64,000 nt of DNA from Bradyrhizobium sp. LHD-71 (GCF_031157255.1 NZ_JAVIFX010000007.1:186001-250000), one strand, 5' to 3'; counted from the first letter of the stretch, positions 1-8,529 are shown. Translations and numbers: made by a program. The notes: generated by a model not told the origin, from the letters alone.

Positions 1-471
1 CGGATTGTCACCTTGTAACAACATCATTCCGGTGGCGGCCTGAATGACATGGTCATAGGCCGGCCGAGACGCATTCGGGCCGACCTGTCCCCATCCGGAG
101 ATGGAGCAATAAATCAATGTCGGCTTGATTGCGTGCAGTCGCTCAGGCGTCAGTCCAAGCTTTGCCGCCTTTCCCGGTCGAAAATTCTCGACGAACACGT
201 CAGCCGTCGCCACCAGCTTTTCCACCGTTCGACGGCCTTCGTCGGTCTTCAGGTCCAGTACGATCGAGCGCTTGCCTGCATTGAGAGCGACGAAGCCAGG
301 CGCCATTCCTTTCAGTTCGGGCTGCAAGGAGAGGCCGCGCGTCTGATCGCCCTGCCCCGGTTTTTCGATCTTGATAACGTCGGCGCCCAACATGCACAGC
401 TGATGGGTCGAAAACGGACCAGCCAAGACATGCGTAAGGTCGATGACACGGATACCCTCCAGGGGGCGCAT
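1..471 (-). CDS. Class III (CaiB/BaiF family) CoA-transferase, partial
   Basis: The first 157 residues of a family III CoA-transferase are present; the gene runs off the left edge, so the C-terminal part is missing. The start MRPLEGIRVIDLTHVLAGPF is typical of CaiB/BaiF proteins, followed by GADVIKIE, FVALNAGKRS, LDLKTDEG and VFVENFRPG, all hallmark positions. Family members move CoA between an acyl-CoA and a free acid during catabolism of carnitine, oxalate, 2-hydroxy acids or aromatic acids. The catalytic Asp usually lies near residue 165-170 and so beyond the window. It sits 44 bp upstream of, and on the same strand as, a TctC-type binding protein, a pairing that suggests import and CoA activation of an organic acid. 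The substrate cannot be inferred. Confidence 0.93.
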   Translation of the reverse strand, partial: MRPLEGIRVIDLTHVLAGPFSTHQLCMLGADVIKIEKPGQGDQTRGLSLQPELKGMAPGFVALNAGKRSIVLDLKTDEGRRTVEKLVATADVFVENFRPGKAAKLGLTPERLHAIKPTLIYCSISGWGQVGPNASRPAYDHVIQAATGMMLLQGDNP

Positions 472-515
472 GAGGTTCTTTCCTACTCAGACCGCAAACT
501 TTAACCCGGCCTCGA

Positions 516-1493
516 CTATTGAGGCTCGATTCCAAACTTCTTTGCCTCGCGGGTGAAGTCGACGAGTTCCTGCTCCAGCCTGGCAGGAACGTCATCCAGT
601 GCCCCCTCATAGGGCGAGATGCGAAGCTTGCGGAATTCCTCCTGCATCGAAGGAAGACGCAACACATCAGCCAATGCGGACTTGAGCTTGTCGATCACCG
701 CAGGCGGCGTCTCCGACCTGACGAACAGTCCAAACCAGGTCTGCGCGTCGATTGCGGGATAGCCGAGCTCCGCGAATGTCGGAACATCCGGCAAGAACTC
801 GACGCGCTTCTTGCTGGTGATGGCCAGAACATTGAGCTTGTCGGGATTGGCGTAAATCAGCGGCGCGGCCTGGGTCGGCAGCGAGAAATCCACGTCGCCG
901 GTCATGACGGCCTGCACGGCTTCCGCGCCACCCTTATAATTTATGAGCGCCCAATCGATACCCGCAGCCTGCTTCAGCCTGGAGCCGATGACGGTTGCAA
1001 CACCGTCACCCGTCCCCGAACAGTTCAGTTCAGCCGGATTCGCCTTCCCGTAAACGACCAGATCCGGAAGCGAAGAGAATTTCTTCGATGCGATCAATAC
1101 CATGGCGCTCTGACCGAGCATGGCGACTGGCTTGAAGTCGGGCAACGAATAGCCCGGCTGCCTGAGCAAATACACGTTCGTGGCGAGAGAGCTCAATTGG
1201 AAGAGCACCGTGTAGCCGTCCGCCGGCGCGCTCTTCACAGCCTGGGTTCCGATGACGGTCGCGGCACCAGGCTTGTTCTCGACGACGATAGCCTGATCGA
1301 TGACTTTGCCCAGCTCGGTCGCAAGCTTTCTGCTCATCGCGTCGGTGATAGCACCGGGCGGAAACGGCACGATGATCCGGATTGGACGGGCCGGATAAGC
1401 GTCGGCGGCGGATGCTGTGCCCCCGGCCGGGAACGCGCCGAGCAACACGCCAACGGCGCAGATCCACCCAAACGTCCGATCGCGAAGATGCAT
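516..1493 (-). CDS. Bug/TctC family tripartite tricarboxylate transporter substrate-binding protein
   Basis: This is a periplasmic binding protein of the TctC/Bug family, which captures small carboxylates. A signal peptide (MHLRDRTFGWICAVGVLL, cleavage near TASAADA) is followed by the family start YPARPIRIIVPFPPG, then VVENKPGAATVIGTQ and SAPADGYTVL, all diagnostic. Length is about 325 residues, normal for the family. I chose the ATG at 1493 because the signal peptide starts there; a GTG at 1523 is also possible. No TctA or TctB membrane partner is nearby, as is common for orphan Bug proteins, so it may feed a carrier encoded elsewhere or act as a sensor. It lies downstream of the partial CoA-transferase's start and is divergent from a LysR gene that probably controls it. 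Confidence 0.93.
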   Translation of the reverse strand: MHLRDRTFGWICAVGVLLGAFPAGGTASAADAYPARPIRIIVPFPPGAITDAMSRKLATELGKVIDQAIVVENKPGAATVIGTQAVKSAPADGYTVLFQLSSLATNVYLLRQPGYSLPDFKPVAMLGQSAMVLIASKKFSSLPDLVVYGKANPAELNCSGTGDGVATVIGSRLKQAAGIDWALINYKGGAEAVQAVMTGDVDFSLPTQAAPLIYANPDKLNVLAITSKKRVEFLPDVPTFAELGYPAIDAQTWFGLFVRSETPPAVIDKLKSALADVLRLPSMQEEFRKLRISPYEGALDDVPARLEQELVDFTREAKKFGIEPQ

Positions 1494-1594
1494 GGTTTGA
1501 CGAGCTTTCCTTGGCGTTTCCACAGCTTGATCGTCCTTTTTCGGTCCAGAGCGTGGGCCTTGCGCATTGTTCGACCTAGCAAAACGCAGCCATC

Positions 1595-1636
1595 AAGTTA
1601 ATCTGTTGGCCGGTGATATCTCCATTAGGATAACTT
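1595..1636. promoter_or_regulatory. Imperfect inverted repeat before LysR gene
   Basis: The arms AAGTTAATCT (1595-1604) and AGGATAACTT (1627-1636) are inverted copies matching at 8 of 10 positions. The right arm ends directly at the ATG of the LysR gene and includes its likely ribosome binding site (AGGA). LysR proteins often repress themselves from sites in the shared divergent promoter, so this could be an autoregulatory site. The 22-nt spacing is longer than a classic T-N11-A box, so the assignment is weak. Confidence 0.25.
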
Positions 1637-2560
1637 ATGAATTTGTCGCTTCGTCAGTTGCAGATCCTCGTTCATGTGCATCGCGCCGGCAATCTTACGC
1701 GCGCGGCCACACAGCTTGGATTGACACAGGCTGCCGTCAGTTTGCAGCTCCAGCAGCTTGAGAAGGCTTTCGGCCTGCGCCTGTTCGACCGAACCACCCG
1801 CGAGCTTGTGCCAACTGGTGCGGGTGTGCAGGCAACTGCTGCGGCCGAGCAAATTCTCGCCGCCACGGACAATCTCACCAATCAGATGCGCAATCTCAAT
1901 GGCGTGAACACCGGCAAGCTGGCGATGGCCGTCTCGGCCGGGTTTGCATCGACATTCATGCCGCCGATCCTCTGCCAGTTCAGGAAGGATCATCCCGGAG
2001 TCGACATCGTGCTCTATGACGTGTCCGCGAGCCAGCTCGTCGACAAGCTCCTGACCACCGATGCGGAATTTGCGATCGGAAGCGTGCAGGGACCGATACC
2101 GGACGTCACGATCGAACGGATCTTGAAAGGCCGCATCAGCGCCATAGGAGTTGCCAAAGGATCATTTGGCACAAAGAAGCAGATCTCCTGGAATGATCTG
2201 CCGTCGTTCGCAACCATCTGCATGCGCCAGGACAACATGGTCAGGGCGGATATCGATACAGCGCTGGCGAAGTCGAGCAAGAGGTTCGACCCGACATTCG
2301 AAGTATCGTTGTTTAATACCGCTATGTCGATGACGGCGTCCGGCATCGGGCTCACGATTCTGCCCGACTACCTCCTGGTTCGTCAGCAGTTTCCCACATT
2401 GACCGCGAAACCGCTGGTGGGTCCGGCCATAGAGTATCAAATGTCTCTCATCCGGAAGGTCGGCCGCACCCTGTCGCCGGCTGCCGCGAAATTTGTCGGC
2501 CTTGTGCGTGCGCAGCTTGGCCGGATATCCGGATCGAAACGACTTATCGACGACGCTTGA
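1637..2560 (+). CDS. LysR family transcriptional regulator
   Basis: A 307-residue LysR-type regulator. The N-terminal winged helix-turn-helix is clear: LRQLQILVHVHRAGNLTRAA, then LGLTQAAVSLQLQQLEKAFG and LRLFDRTTR. The rest is the usual effector-binding periplasmic-binding-protein fold; GLTILPDYLL near residue 240 is a family-typical segment. It is divergent from the TctC gene at 516-1493 and so probably controls that gene and the CoA-transferase in response to their substrate. Its 3' end overlaps the convergent second LysR gene by 17 bp. The two regulators are not close copies: the second has a different helix-turn-helix sequence. Confidence 0.93.
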   Translation: MNLSLRQLQILVHVHRAGNLTRAATQLGLTQAAVSLQLQQLEKAFGLRLFDRTTRELVPTGAGVQATAAAEQILAATDNLTNQMRNLNGVNTGKLAMAVSAGFASTFMPPILCQFRKDHPGVDIVLYDVSASQLVDKLLTTDAEFAIGSVQGPIPDVTIERILKGRISAIGVAKGSFGTKKQISWNDLPSFATICMRQDNMVRADIDTALAKSSKRFDPTFEVSLFNTAMSMTASGIGLTILPDYLLVRQQFPTLTAKPLVGPAIEYQMSLIRKVGRTLSPAAAKFVGLVRAQLGRISGSKRLIDDA

Positions 2561-3500
2561 TCGACCGCGCGGCCTCCCGCGCGCGACCGCTTTCCGGATA
2601 TTTCCTCGCTCGGTCCGGGACGAAGTCCAATGCGTAGTTGAGGAAGCTCTCCACCGCCGGTGAGAGTGATGCCCCCGGCCGTACGAACGCCGCGATGCTC
2701 CATCTTACGGTGGGTTGCTCGAGCGGCAGAAACTGCAGCCCGAAGCCGCGCACGAGTGGCTCCGCCATGGAGGGACAGATCACGGCACCTTGCCTCACCC
2801 GCAGCATGGACAAGGCGGTATTCACCCGATGCACGGACACCATCTGCCTTGGGTGATGCCGAGATGGAACGTTGGCCAGCACATTGATCGCAATGTTGGG
2901 CATGTAGTTGATCAGCGGTCGATCGCGCAAGCCTCTCCAGCTGACCGCTTCGCCTTCTGTCAGCGGGTCGTCGGCCCGCAAAGCTACCCAGAGCGGATCA
3001 GCACACATAAAGTGCACGTCGACCGTCTCGTCGGTCACGACCCCCGCAGGCCCGAAACCGATATCGGTGCTGGCGTTGTCCAAACCTGCAAGCACCTGCT
3101 GAATCGGCACGTCATCGAACCGCACATCTACGCCTGGGTAACGACTGCTGTAGCTGGCAATGAGCTCAGGCAGCAGCGTGCAGGATAGTGTCTCGGGCGC
3201 CGCCACCCGCACCAGCCCGCGACGGAGATCCTTGAGGTTGGTCAGTCCCTCCAGCGCCTCGTCCAGGTTGGAGAGCACACGCCGCACCAGCGGCTCGAAC
3301 ACCTCACCGACCGCGGAGGCGGACACCCTTCGGGTGCTGCGATCCAGCAGGCGCACGCCGAGGCGGCTCTCGAGCTCCTTGATGAGCCCGCTGAGTGCCG
3401 CTTGGGACAGATGCATGGCTTTGGCCGCCTCCGAAAAGCTGGAGGCATCCAGCACGGCAACGAAAGCGCGCAACTGCCGCAGTGTCACATCCATCGCCAT
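2544..3500 (-). CDS. LysR family transcriptional regulator
   Basis: A 318-residue LysR-type regulator. The DNA-binding domain reads LRQLRAFVAVLDASSFSEAA, then MHLSQAALSGLIKELESRLG and VRLLDRSTRRV. The C-terminal effector domain is of normal length, ending with an Arg-rich tail. A second ATG six bases downstream (MDVTLRQ) is an equally good start. It faces the first LysR gene tail to tail and is divergent from the TctC gene starting at 3718. A perfect inverted repeat lies just upstream of its start, consistent with autoregulation and control of the divergent TctC/MFS genes. Confidence 0.93.
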   Translation of the reverse strand: MAMDVTLRQLRAFVAVLDASSFSEAAKAMHLSQAALSGLIKELESRLGVRLLDRSTRRVSASAVGEVFEPLVRRVLSNLDEALEGLTNLKDLRRGLVRVAAPETLSCTLLPELIASYSSRYPGVDVRFDDVPIQQVLAGLDNASTDIGFGPAGVVTDETVDVHFMCADPLWVALRADDPLTEGEAVSWRGLRDRPLINYMPNIAINVLANVPSRHHPRQMVSVHRVNTALSMLRVRQGAVICPSMAEPLVRGFGLQFLPLEQPTVRWSIAAFVRPGASLSPAVESFLNYALDFVPDRARKYPESGRAREAARSIKRRR

Positions 3501-3513
3501 CCTCAGTCTCTAA

Positions 3514-3539
3514 TTACCCTGGCGACATTCATAGGGTAA
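3514..3539. promoter_or_regulatory. Perfect inverted repeat, probable LysR operator
   Basis: TTACCCT (3514-3520) and AGGGTAA (3533-3539) are perfect inverted copies separated by 12 nt. The element lies 13 bp upstream of the minus-strand LysR start and in the region divergent to the TctC gene. LysR boxes are dyads of T-N11-A type, and this spacing fits. A candidate plus-strand promoter (TTGTCC at 3567-3572, 17 nt, TATCGT at 3590-3595) lies beside it but is a poor consensus match. Confidence 0.45.
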
Positions 3540-3717
3540 GCCGATTAATATGTCGAAAAATACACATTGTCCTATAGGGATCGCATATCTATCGTCGCCC
3601 GTCAGAGGATAACGCGCCATTAGCCGGCAGCGTGACCGCGCTGCAGCTCCGATGAAAGCAGGCGCGGCCGACTGCGTCCGAAAGGGCACCCGGCTCTCGG
3701 CCCCGGGGAGGCTATTC

Positions 3718-4695
3718 ATGAAGGTCACACGCCGAACTTTACTGGGCACTCTTGCCGCCAGCCTCTGCGCAGGTTCATCGTTGCGGGCATTCGCGCAGGA
3801 CGATTGGCCTTCGCATCTCGTGCGGCTTGTCTCGCCCTACGCCGCCGGCGGAGCAAGCGACATCTCGCTGCGGATCCTCGCCGAGCAGTTGGGGCGCGGT
3901 CTTGCTCAGCAGTTCATCGTCGAGAACAAGCCGGGTGCGGGGACGCGCGTCGCCACCGAATTCGCAGCGCGCGCCGCGCCGGACGGATACACGTTCCTCT
4001 ATGCGGCCGCGCCGTACGCGACGGCCGAAGCCCTGTTCGGGAAATTGAATTACGATCGCAAGGACCTGCAGCCGGTGGCAATGGCCGTCGTTGCGCCGCT
4101 ATTTTTGATCGTCAACGCGCAGGCCAGCTTCAAGACCGTTCAAGAGCTGATTGCCTACGGTAAATCACGGCCCGACGGCCTCACCTTCGCCTCTCCCGGT
4201 GCTGGTTCTCAGCCTCACCTCGCAGCCGAACTATTGTTTAGAGGCGCAGGAGTCAAAGGCCTCAACGTCCCCTTCCGCGGCGATGCTCCGGCTTATACCG
4301 AACTGCTCGCCGGGCGCGTCGATGCGACCCTGACCGCAATCAGCACAGCCTTGCCGCACATCGAGAGCGGCAAGTTGCGCGTGCTCGGCGTGGCCTCTGC
4401 CAATCGGAGCCCGATCTATCCGCAGGCTCAAACCTTGCGGGAGCAAGGCCTGCCCAGCGTGATCGCCTCCGGCTGGTATGGTTTTATGGCTCCGGCTGCG
4501 ACGCCCCGAACGATCGTCGATCGGCTGCAGACGGAGATCAATCGCGCGACTGCCGATCCCGAGGTCAAACGGAAGCTGCTCGTCCAGGGTCTGGAAGCGC
4601 GCGGCAGCACAGCCGCCGAGTTCGGCAAGTTCATCGACGACGAGACGCGCAAGTGGAGCGAATTGATCCGTGAGGCGAGCCTCAAAGGCGAATAG
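3718..4695 (+). CDS. Bug/TctC family substrate-binding protein with Tat-like signal
   Basis: This second TctC/Bug periplasmic binding protein has about 325 residues. I chose the start at MKVTRRTLLGTLAASLCAG because it begins a signal peptide with a twin-arginine-like TRRTLLG motif and an AFA-QDD cleavage site; an in-frame ATG at 3652 would add 22 residues without family resemblance. Family motifs follow: HLVRLVSPYAAGGASDISLR, FIVENKPGAGTRVATE, RAAPDGYTFLYA, and a C-terminus ending ETRKWSELIREASLKGE. It is divergent from the second LysR gene and is followed by an MFS transporter, so both probably serve the same carboxylate. No TctAB partner is seen. Confidence 0.93.
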   Translation: MKVTRRTLLGTLAASLCAGSSLRAFAQDDWPSHLVRLVSPYAAGGASDISLRILAEQLGRGLAQQFIVENKPGAGTRVATEFAARAAPDGYTFLYAAAPYATAEALFGKLNYDRKDLQPVAMAVVAPLFLIVNAQASFKTVQELIAYGKSRPDGLTFASPGAGSQPHLAAELLFRGAGVKGLNVPFRGDAPAYTELLAGRVDATLTAISTALPHIESGKLRVLGVASANRSPIYPQAQTLREQGLPSVIASGWYGFMAPAATPRTIVDRLQTEINRATADPEVKRKLLVQGLEARGSTAAEFGKFIDDETRKWSELIREASLKGE

Positions 4696-4794
4696 CAATC
4701 GAAACTATTTCTTCTTCATCGATTCGAATTCGTGCCAATCGAGCGCGACCACAGTGGCCCGTCCGGAGGGATGATCTTGCAATGCGGGTGACCT

Positions 4795-4830
4795 CGAACT
4801 AGTTGCGAAGAAGAGGGTGTGGCGAACTAG
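4795..4830. repeat. Two 8-bp direct repeats before the MFS gene
   Basis: CGAACTAG occurs at 4795-4802 and again at 4823-4830, 28 bp apart, within the gap before the MFS start. The first copy also forms the palindrome AACTAGTT. They could be regulator half-sites, but no family can be named. Confidence 0.25.
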
Positions 4831-4863
4831 CGACTTTATATGGCTCCCTCGGCAGGAGGGATC

Positions 4864-6090
4864 ATGAATCTCGTGCCTGAAATCAGAGAGCTGACGACAC
4901 CTCAGCGAAAAGTCGTGGTGGCAAGCTTTCTCGGCTGGACCCTCGACGCCTTCGATTTCTTCATCCTTGTGTTCGTTCTCAACGACATCGCCCAGGAGTT
5001 CGGAACGGACGTCAAGTCGGTTACGGTCGCGATCCTGCTGACTCTCGCGATGCGGCCGGTCGGAGCACTGCTCTTCGGGCTCGCGGCCGATCGCTTCGGA
5101 CGACGCCCCACCTTGATGGCCAATGTGCTTCTCTATTCGGTGCTTGAGTTCGCATCAGGGTTCGCCCCGTCGCTCACTGCACTTCTCGTGCTGCGCGCTC
5201 TCTATGGCGTGGCCATGGGTGGCGAGTGGGGCGTTGGCGCCTCGCTCACCATGGAAACCGTCCCGGAAAAGGCACGGGGAATAGTCTCGGGCATCCTGCA
5301 GGCCGGTTACCCGACCGGGTATCTTCTCGCTTCGATCGTTTTCTTTGTGCTCTATCCGTATATCGGCTGGCGCGGAATGTTCATGGTCGGGGCCCTGCCC
5401 GCATTGCTCGTCTTTTACATTCGCCGGCATATCGAGGAATCACCCGCGTTCGTGGCGCGGCAGCAAGCGGTCGTTCGTACCGGCATCGTCGATGCGATTC
5501 GCGGCAATGTCGGCCTGTTCGTATGGGCGGTCGTCCTCATGACGGCCTTCAACTTCTTCAGCCATGGCACCCAGGATATCTACCCGACCTTCCTTGAGAC
5601 GCAGCGCGGATTGTCGAGCCATACGGTCGGCGCGATCGCTATCGTCTACAACATCGGAGCGATCATCGGCGGTCTGACGTTCGGTGCGCTCTCGCAACGC
5701 ATTGGACGACGGCGAGCAATCGTGATGGCGGCACTCCTCGCCCTGCCCGCCATTCCCCTGTGGGCTTATGCCAGTAGTCCGGTCTGGCTCGCGATCGGCG
5801 CCTTCATCATGCAGTTCGCGGTTCAGGGCGCCTGGGGTGTCGTGCCGGTTCATCTCAACGAGCTTTCGCCTGACGCGGTACGCGGAACCTTTCCGGGCTT
5901 TGCGTATCAACTCGGGAATCTTCTTGCCTCCGCAAATGCGACCATGCAGGCAGGCATCGCCGCAAATTACGGCAGCGATTACGCCTTGGCGCTTGCCGTT
6001 GTTGCGGGCATTTTCGCGGTCGCGGTCGCCTTGCTGGCCGGCTTTGGCGCGGAAGCAAAAGGCGTCCGATTCGGAAGCGGACGAAGTTGA
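4864..6090 (+). CDS. MFS transporter, metabolite:H+ symporter type
   Basis: A 408-residue major facilitator with about 12 hydrophobic segments, located in the inner membrane. The N-terminus (FLGWTLDAFDFFILVFVLND) and the loop DRFGRRP between helices 2 and 3 are typical of the proton-coupled organic-acid/sialate/aromatic-acid branch. YGVAMGGEWGVGASLTMETV and the mid-protein RIGRRRAIV repeat the MFS signature in the second half. I chose the ATG at 4864 because AGGAGG lies six bases upstream; an ATG at 4840 lacks such a site. It follows the TctC gene by 168 bp on the same strand, suggesting uptake of the same or a related carboxylate. The specific substrate is unknown. Confidence 0.93.
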   Translation: MNLVPEIRELTTPQRKVVVASFLGWTLDAFDFFILVFVLNDIAQEFGTDVKSVTVAILLTLAMRPVGALLFGLAADRFGRRPTLMANVLLYSVLEFASGFAPSLTALLVLRALYGVAMGGEWGVGASLTMETVPEKARGIVSGILQAGYPTGYLLASIVFFVLYPYIGWRGMFMVGALPALLVFYIRRHIEESPAFVARQQAVVRTGIVDAIRGNVGLFVWAVVLMTAFNFFSHGTQDIYPTFLETQRGLSSHTVGAIAIVYNIGAIIGGLTFGALSQRIGRRRAIVMAALLALPAIPLWAYASSPVWLAIGAFIMQFAVQGAWGVVPVHLNELSPDAVRGTFPGFAYQLGNLLASANATMQAGIAANYGSDYALALAVVAGIFAVAVALLAGFGAEAKGVRFGSGRS

Positions 6091-6124
6091 GGTGGCTCAA
6101 ATCGTCAGACGCGCTGGATTGTGA

Positions 6125-6775
6125 CTATCCTTTGCGGCTCGTTGCCGGCGGTCGTCGCCGGTGCTGCGCTTTCGCTGCCTTGATCGCGCCGCTTTGCACG
6201 CGAAGACCGTCGACGAACACATCCACCAACCGAAGAACCGTCGGCTGCCAGCCAGGCTGGTCGTGCATGTAGCACATGCCAACAAGCGCCCGCAGAAGGT
6301 CTTCAGGACGAATGTCGGCGCGAACTTCGCCCGCAGCGACCGCCCGCTCCAGCAAGGCGCCAACCGCTTTCGTCAACCTGTCGAATGTGTACGCGTGAAG
6401 CTCCGACGAACCATACGCCGCAAGCGCCAGCGCGGTCGCCATTCCCTTTTTTGTGGCAACGAACTCGACGTTCGATCTGAGCCAGCTGCGCAAGGCGTCA
6501 ACCGGTTCAGCCTCGCTCTTCAGCCGCTCAGCGAGGTCGCTTAGCTGCTCGACCTCGCGCCGATAGACAGCCTCGAACAACGCCTCTCGCGTCGGAAAGT
6601 GGCGGTAAAGCGTACCGATTCCGACACCAGCCCGCTTTGCCACCGCTTCGAGGCTCGCGTCGGCACCTCCGGCGCTGAACACGGCTTTTGCGGCTTCCAG
6701 AACGCGCTCGCGGTTGCGAACCGCGTCGGTGCGGGGCCGTCGAGCCGTTGCGGCGGGCCGATCCGTCGTTCGCAT
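6125..6775 (-). CDS. TetR/AcrR family transcriptional repressor
   Basis: A 216-residue TetR-type regulator. The N-terminal DNA-binding domain is clear: RERVLEAAKAVFSAGGADAS, then LEAVAKRAGVGIGTLYRHFP. The C-terminal ligand domain (from about residue 80) is variable as usual. An Arg/Lys-rich tail ends the protein. It is divergent from the molybdenum oxidoreductase operon, with a 200-bp shared promoter region that carries a perfect 7-3-7 inverted repeat, so it probably represses those genes until an aldehyde or related ligand binds. Confidence 0.95.
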   Translation of the reverse strand: MRTTDRPAATARRPRTDAVRNRERVLEAAKAVFSAGGADASLEAVAKRAGVGIGTLYRHFPTREALFEAVYRREVEQLSDLAERLKSEAEPVDALRSWLRSNVEFVATKKGMATALALAAYGSSELHAYTFDRLTKAVGALLERAVAAGEVRADIRPEDLLRALVGMCYMHDQPGWQPTVLRLVDVFVDGLRVQSGAIKAAKAQHRRRPPATSRKG

Positions 6776-6794
6776 TCTTTTGATCGTCCCTCTC

Positions 6795-6822
6795 TTGAAA
6801 ACGGAGGATGCCTCCGTATAAT
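6795..6822 (+). promoter_or_regulatory. Sigma70-type promoter with an inverted repeat filling its spacer (candidate TetR operator)
   Basis: A -35 box TTGAAA (6795-6800) and a perfect -10 box TATAAT (6817-6822) are separated by 16 bp. The spacer is a perfect inverted repeat, ACGGAGG-ATG-CCTCCGT (6801-6817, overlapping the first T of the -10). It points toward the oxidoreductase genes starting at 6977 and lies about 20 bp from the TetR start. A TetR dimer bound here would exclude RNA polymerase and could also repress its own gene. That the TetR protein binds it is inference. Confidence 0.65.
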
Positions 6823-6976
6823 AACCGACATACGATCCTAAAGCACGTGGCGTCGCGGACCAAAACCGTCACCACGGAGCGCCACACATACAACGCAAGC
6901 GTTGACTTCGCGACGCCATGGCTGCGCTCGCCCCGCCGTGACCGTCGCACTCCATCCCTAGCCCCTGAGTATCTGC

Positions 6977-7474
6977 ATGAGCTTTTCGATTAGCCTCATC
7001 GTCAACGGCTCGCCATGCGATGTCGAGCTTGATGATCCCCGCGTCACGCTGCTCGATCTCCTGCGCGAGCGGCTCCAGCTGACTGGAACCAAGAAAGGAT
7101 GCGACCGCGGTCAATGCGGCGCATGTACCGTGATCGTTGACGGCCGGCGTATCAATTCGTGCCTGGCTCTCGCGGTCAGCCACGACGGCGCTGACCTCCT
7201 CACCATCGAGGGTGTTGCAACCGGTGATCGGCTGCATCCCGTGCAGGCGGCCTTCATCACGCACGATGGTCTCCAATGTGGTTTCTGCACGCCGGGGCAG
7301 ATCATGAGCGCGATCGGCTTGATCCAGGAAGGACATGCCGCTGACGATCCGGAACGCGTCCGGGAGGGCATGAGTGGAAACCTCTGCCGCTGCGGCGCTT
7401 ATGCCGGAATCACAGAGGCGGTGCTCGATGCAACCGCAGCGATGGCTTTGACCGACCGGAGGCGCTCCGCATGA
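6977..7474 (+). CDS. Aldehyde oxidoreductase/xanthine dehydrogenase family, 2Fe-2S subunit
   Basis: This 165-residue small subunit of a molybdenum hydroxylase carries electrons between the molybdopterin and flavin subunits through two 2Fe-2S clusters. The N-terminal ferredoxin-like cluster ligands are in GCDRGQCGACTV with a later SC (INSCLAL); the C-terminal helical cluster is in QCGFCTPGQIM and GNLCRCGAY. E. coli PaoA has a Tat signal extension of about 50 residues; this protein starts directly with the ferredoxin domain, so the complex is probably cytoplasmic. It heads a three-gene operon; its stop overlaps the start of the FAD subunit by 4 bp. Confidence 0.96.
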   Translation: MSFSISLIVNGSPCDVELDDPRVTLLDLLRERLQLTGTKKGCDRGQCGACTVIVDGRRINSCLALAVSHDGADLLTIEGVATGDRLHPVQAAFITHDGLQCGFCTPGQIMSAIGLIQEGHAADDPERVREGMSGNLCRCGAYAGITEAVLDATAAMALTDRRRSA

Positions 7475-8529
7475 AAACGTTCGACTATGTGAGGCCTTCG
7501 ACAGTTGTCGACGCCATCGCCGCAGCGGCGGCGCCCGGAGCGGCCTATCTTGCCGCCGGCACCAACCTGCTCGACTTGATGAAAGGTGGCGTTGTCAGTC
7601 CGAAGCGACTGGTTGACGTCACACGTCTGCCCGGACTTGATCGCATCGAGCGGCTGCCTGATGGCGGCACGCGAATCGGCGCACTGGTTCGCAATGCAGA
7701 TCTCGCGCACGATTCGGAGTTCGCCAAGAGCTATCCGGCGGTTGCCGAAGCACTGCTGTCGGGCGCATCGGCACAGCTGCGTAACGCGGCGACGGTCGGC
7801 GGCAACCTTATGCAACGAACGCGCTGCAGCTATTTCTACGACGCTGCAAGCGCCTGCAACAAGCGCTCGCCGGGCGCGGGCTGTGATGCGCGTGAGGGCG
7901 AGAACCGGCTCCATGCCGTGCTTGGCTGGAGCGACGCTTGCATCGCGACCCATCCGTCCGACTTCTGCGTGCCGCTCGTTGCGCTTGACGCCGTGGTCGA
8001 GATCGAGGGACGTGACGGCGGTCGTGAGATACCTGTCCAGTTTTTTCACCGGCTACCGGGAGATGCGCCAGAGCGCGACAGCGTCCTTGAACCTGGTGAG
8101 TTGATTGTCGCAGTGCGGTTGCCCGGCGAGGCCCGCACGTTCGCAGCCCATGCGCGTTACCTAAAGCTGCGAGAACGCACGTCGTATGCCTTTGCGGTGG
8201 TCTCGGCAGCCGCATGCCTTAAGATCGAGCAGGGTATCATCAAAGACGCGCGGCTCGCGCTTGGCGGAGTCGCCGCCAAACCCTGGCGTGCCCGCGAAGC
8301 GGAAGACGCCTTGATTGGCGCACATCCCGATGCGGCCGCCTATCGCTGGGCCGCGGAAGCAGCGCTTGCCGGTGCCAAGCCGTCCGGCAACAACGCGTTC
8401 AAGATTGAGCTTGCGCAGCGGATTATCATCCGCGCCCTGACACTCGCCGCGACCGGAACGCCTGCGCGCATTCCCGCCCTGCCCGCTTCCCCTTTCTCCT
8501 CTGCCGCAGGAATACCGCATAATGTCTGA
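7471..8529 (+). CDS. Aldehyde oxidoreductase FAD-binding subunit with 4Fe-4S insertion (PaoB-like)
   Basis: A 352-residue FAD subunit of a molybdenum hydroxylase. FAD-contact regions are visible: YLAAGTNLLDLMKGG near residue 28 and NAATVGGNLMQRT near residue 107. Directly after this comes a Cys-rich insertion (TRCSYFYD, ACNKRSPGAGC, LGWSDACIATHPSD) of the kind that holds the extra 4Fe-4S cluster in E. coli PaoB. This places the enzyme in the PaoABC-type aldehyde oxidoreductase branch and not with classical xanthine dehydrogenases. The start overlaps the preceding gene by 4 bp and the end overlaps the large subunit by 8 bp, indicating translational coupling. Confidence 0.94.
   Translation: MKTFDYVRPSTVVDAIAAAAAPGAAYLAAGTNLLDLMKGGVVSPKRLVDVTRLPGLDRIERLPDGGTRIGALVRNADLAHDSEFAKSYPAVAEALLSGASAQLRNAATVGGNLMQRTRCSYFYDAASACNKRSPGAGCDAREGENRLHAVLGWSDACIATHPSDFCVPLVALDAVVEIEGRDGGREIPVQFFHRLPGDAPERDSVLEPGELIVAVRLPGEARTFAAHARYLKLRERTSYAFAVVSAAACLKIEQGIIKDARLALGGVAAKPWRAREAEDALIGAHPDAAAYRWAAEAALAGAKPSGNNAFKIELAQRIIIRALTLAATGTPARIPALPASPFSSAAGIPHNV

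Noticed and set aside
519-1601. Long plus-strand reading frame of 360 codons opposite the first TctC gene
   Set aside because: It is antisense to a clear TctC protein, is Arg/His-rich and matches no family; it is a shadow of high-GC coding DNA.
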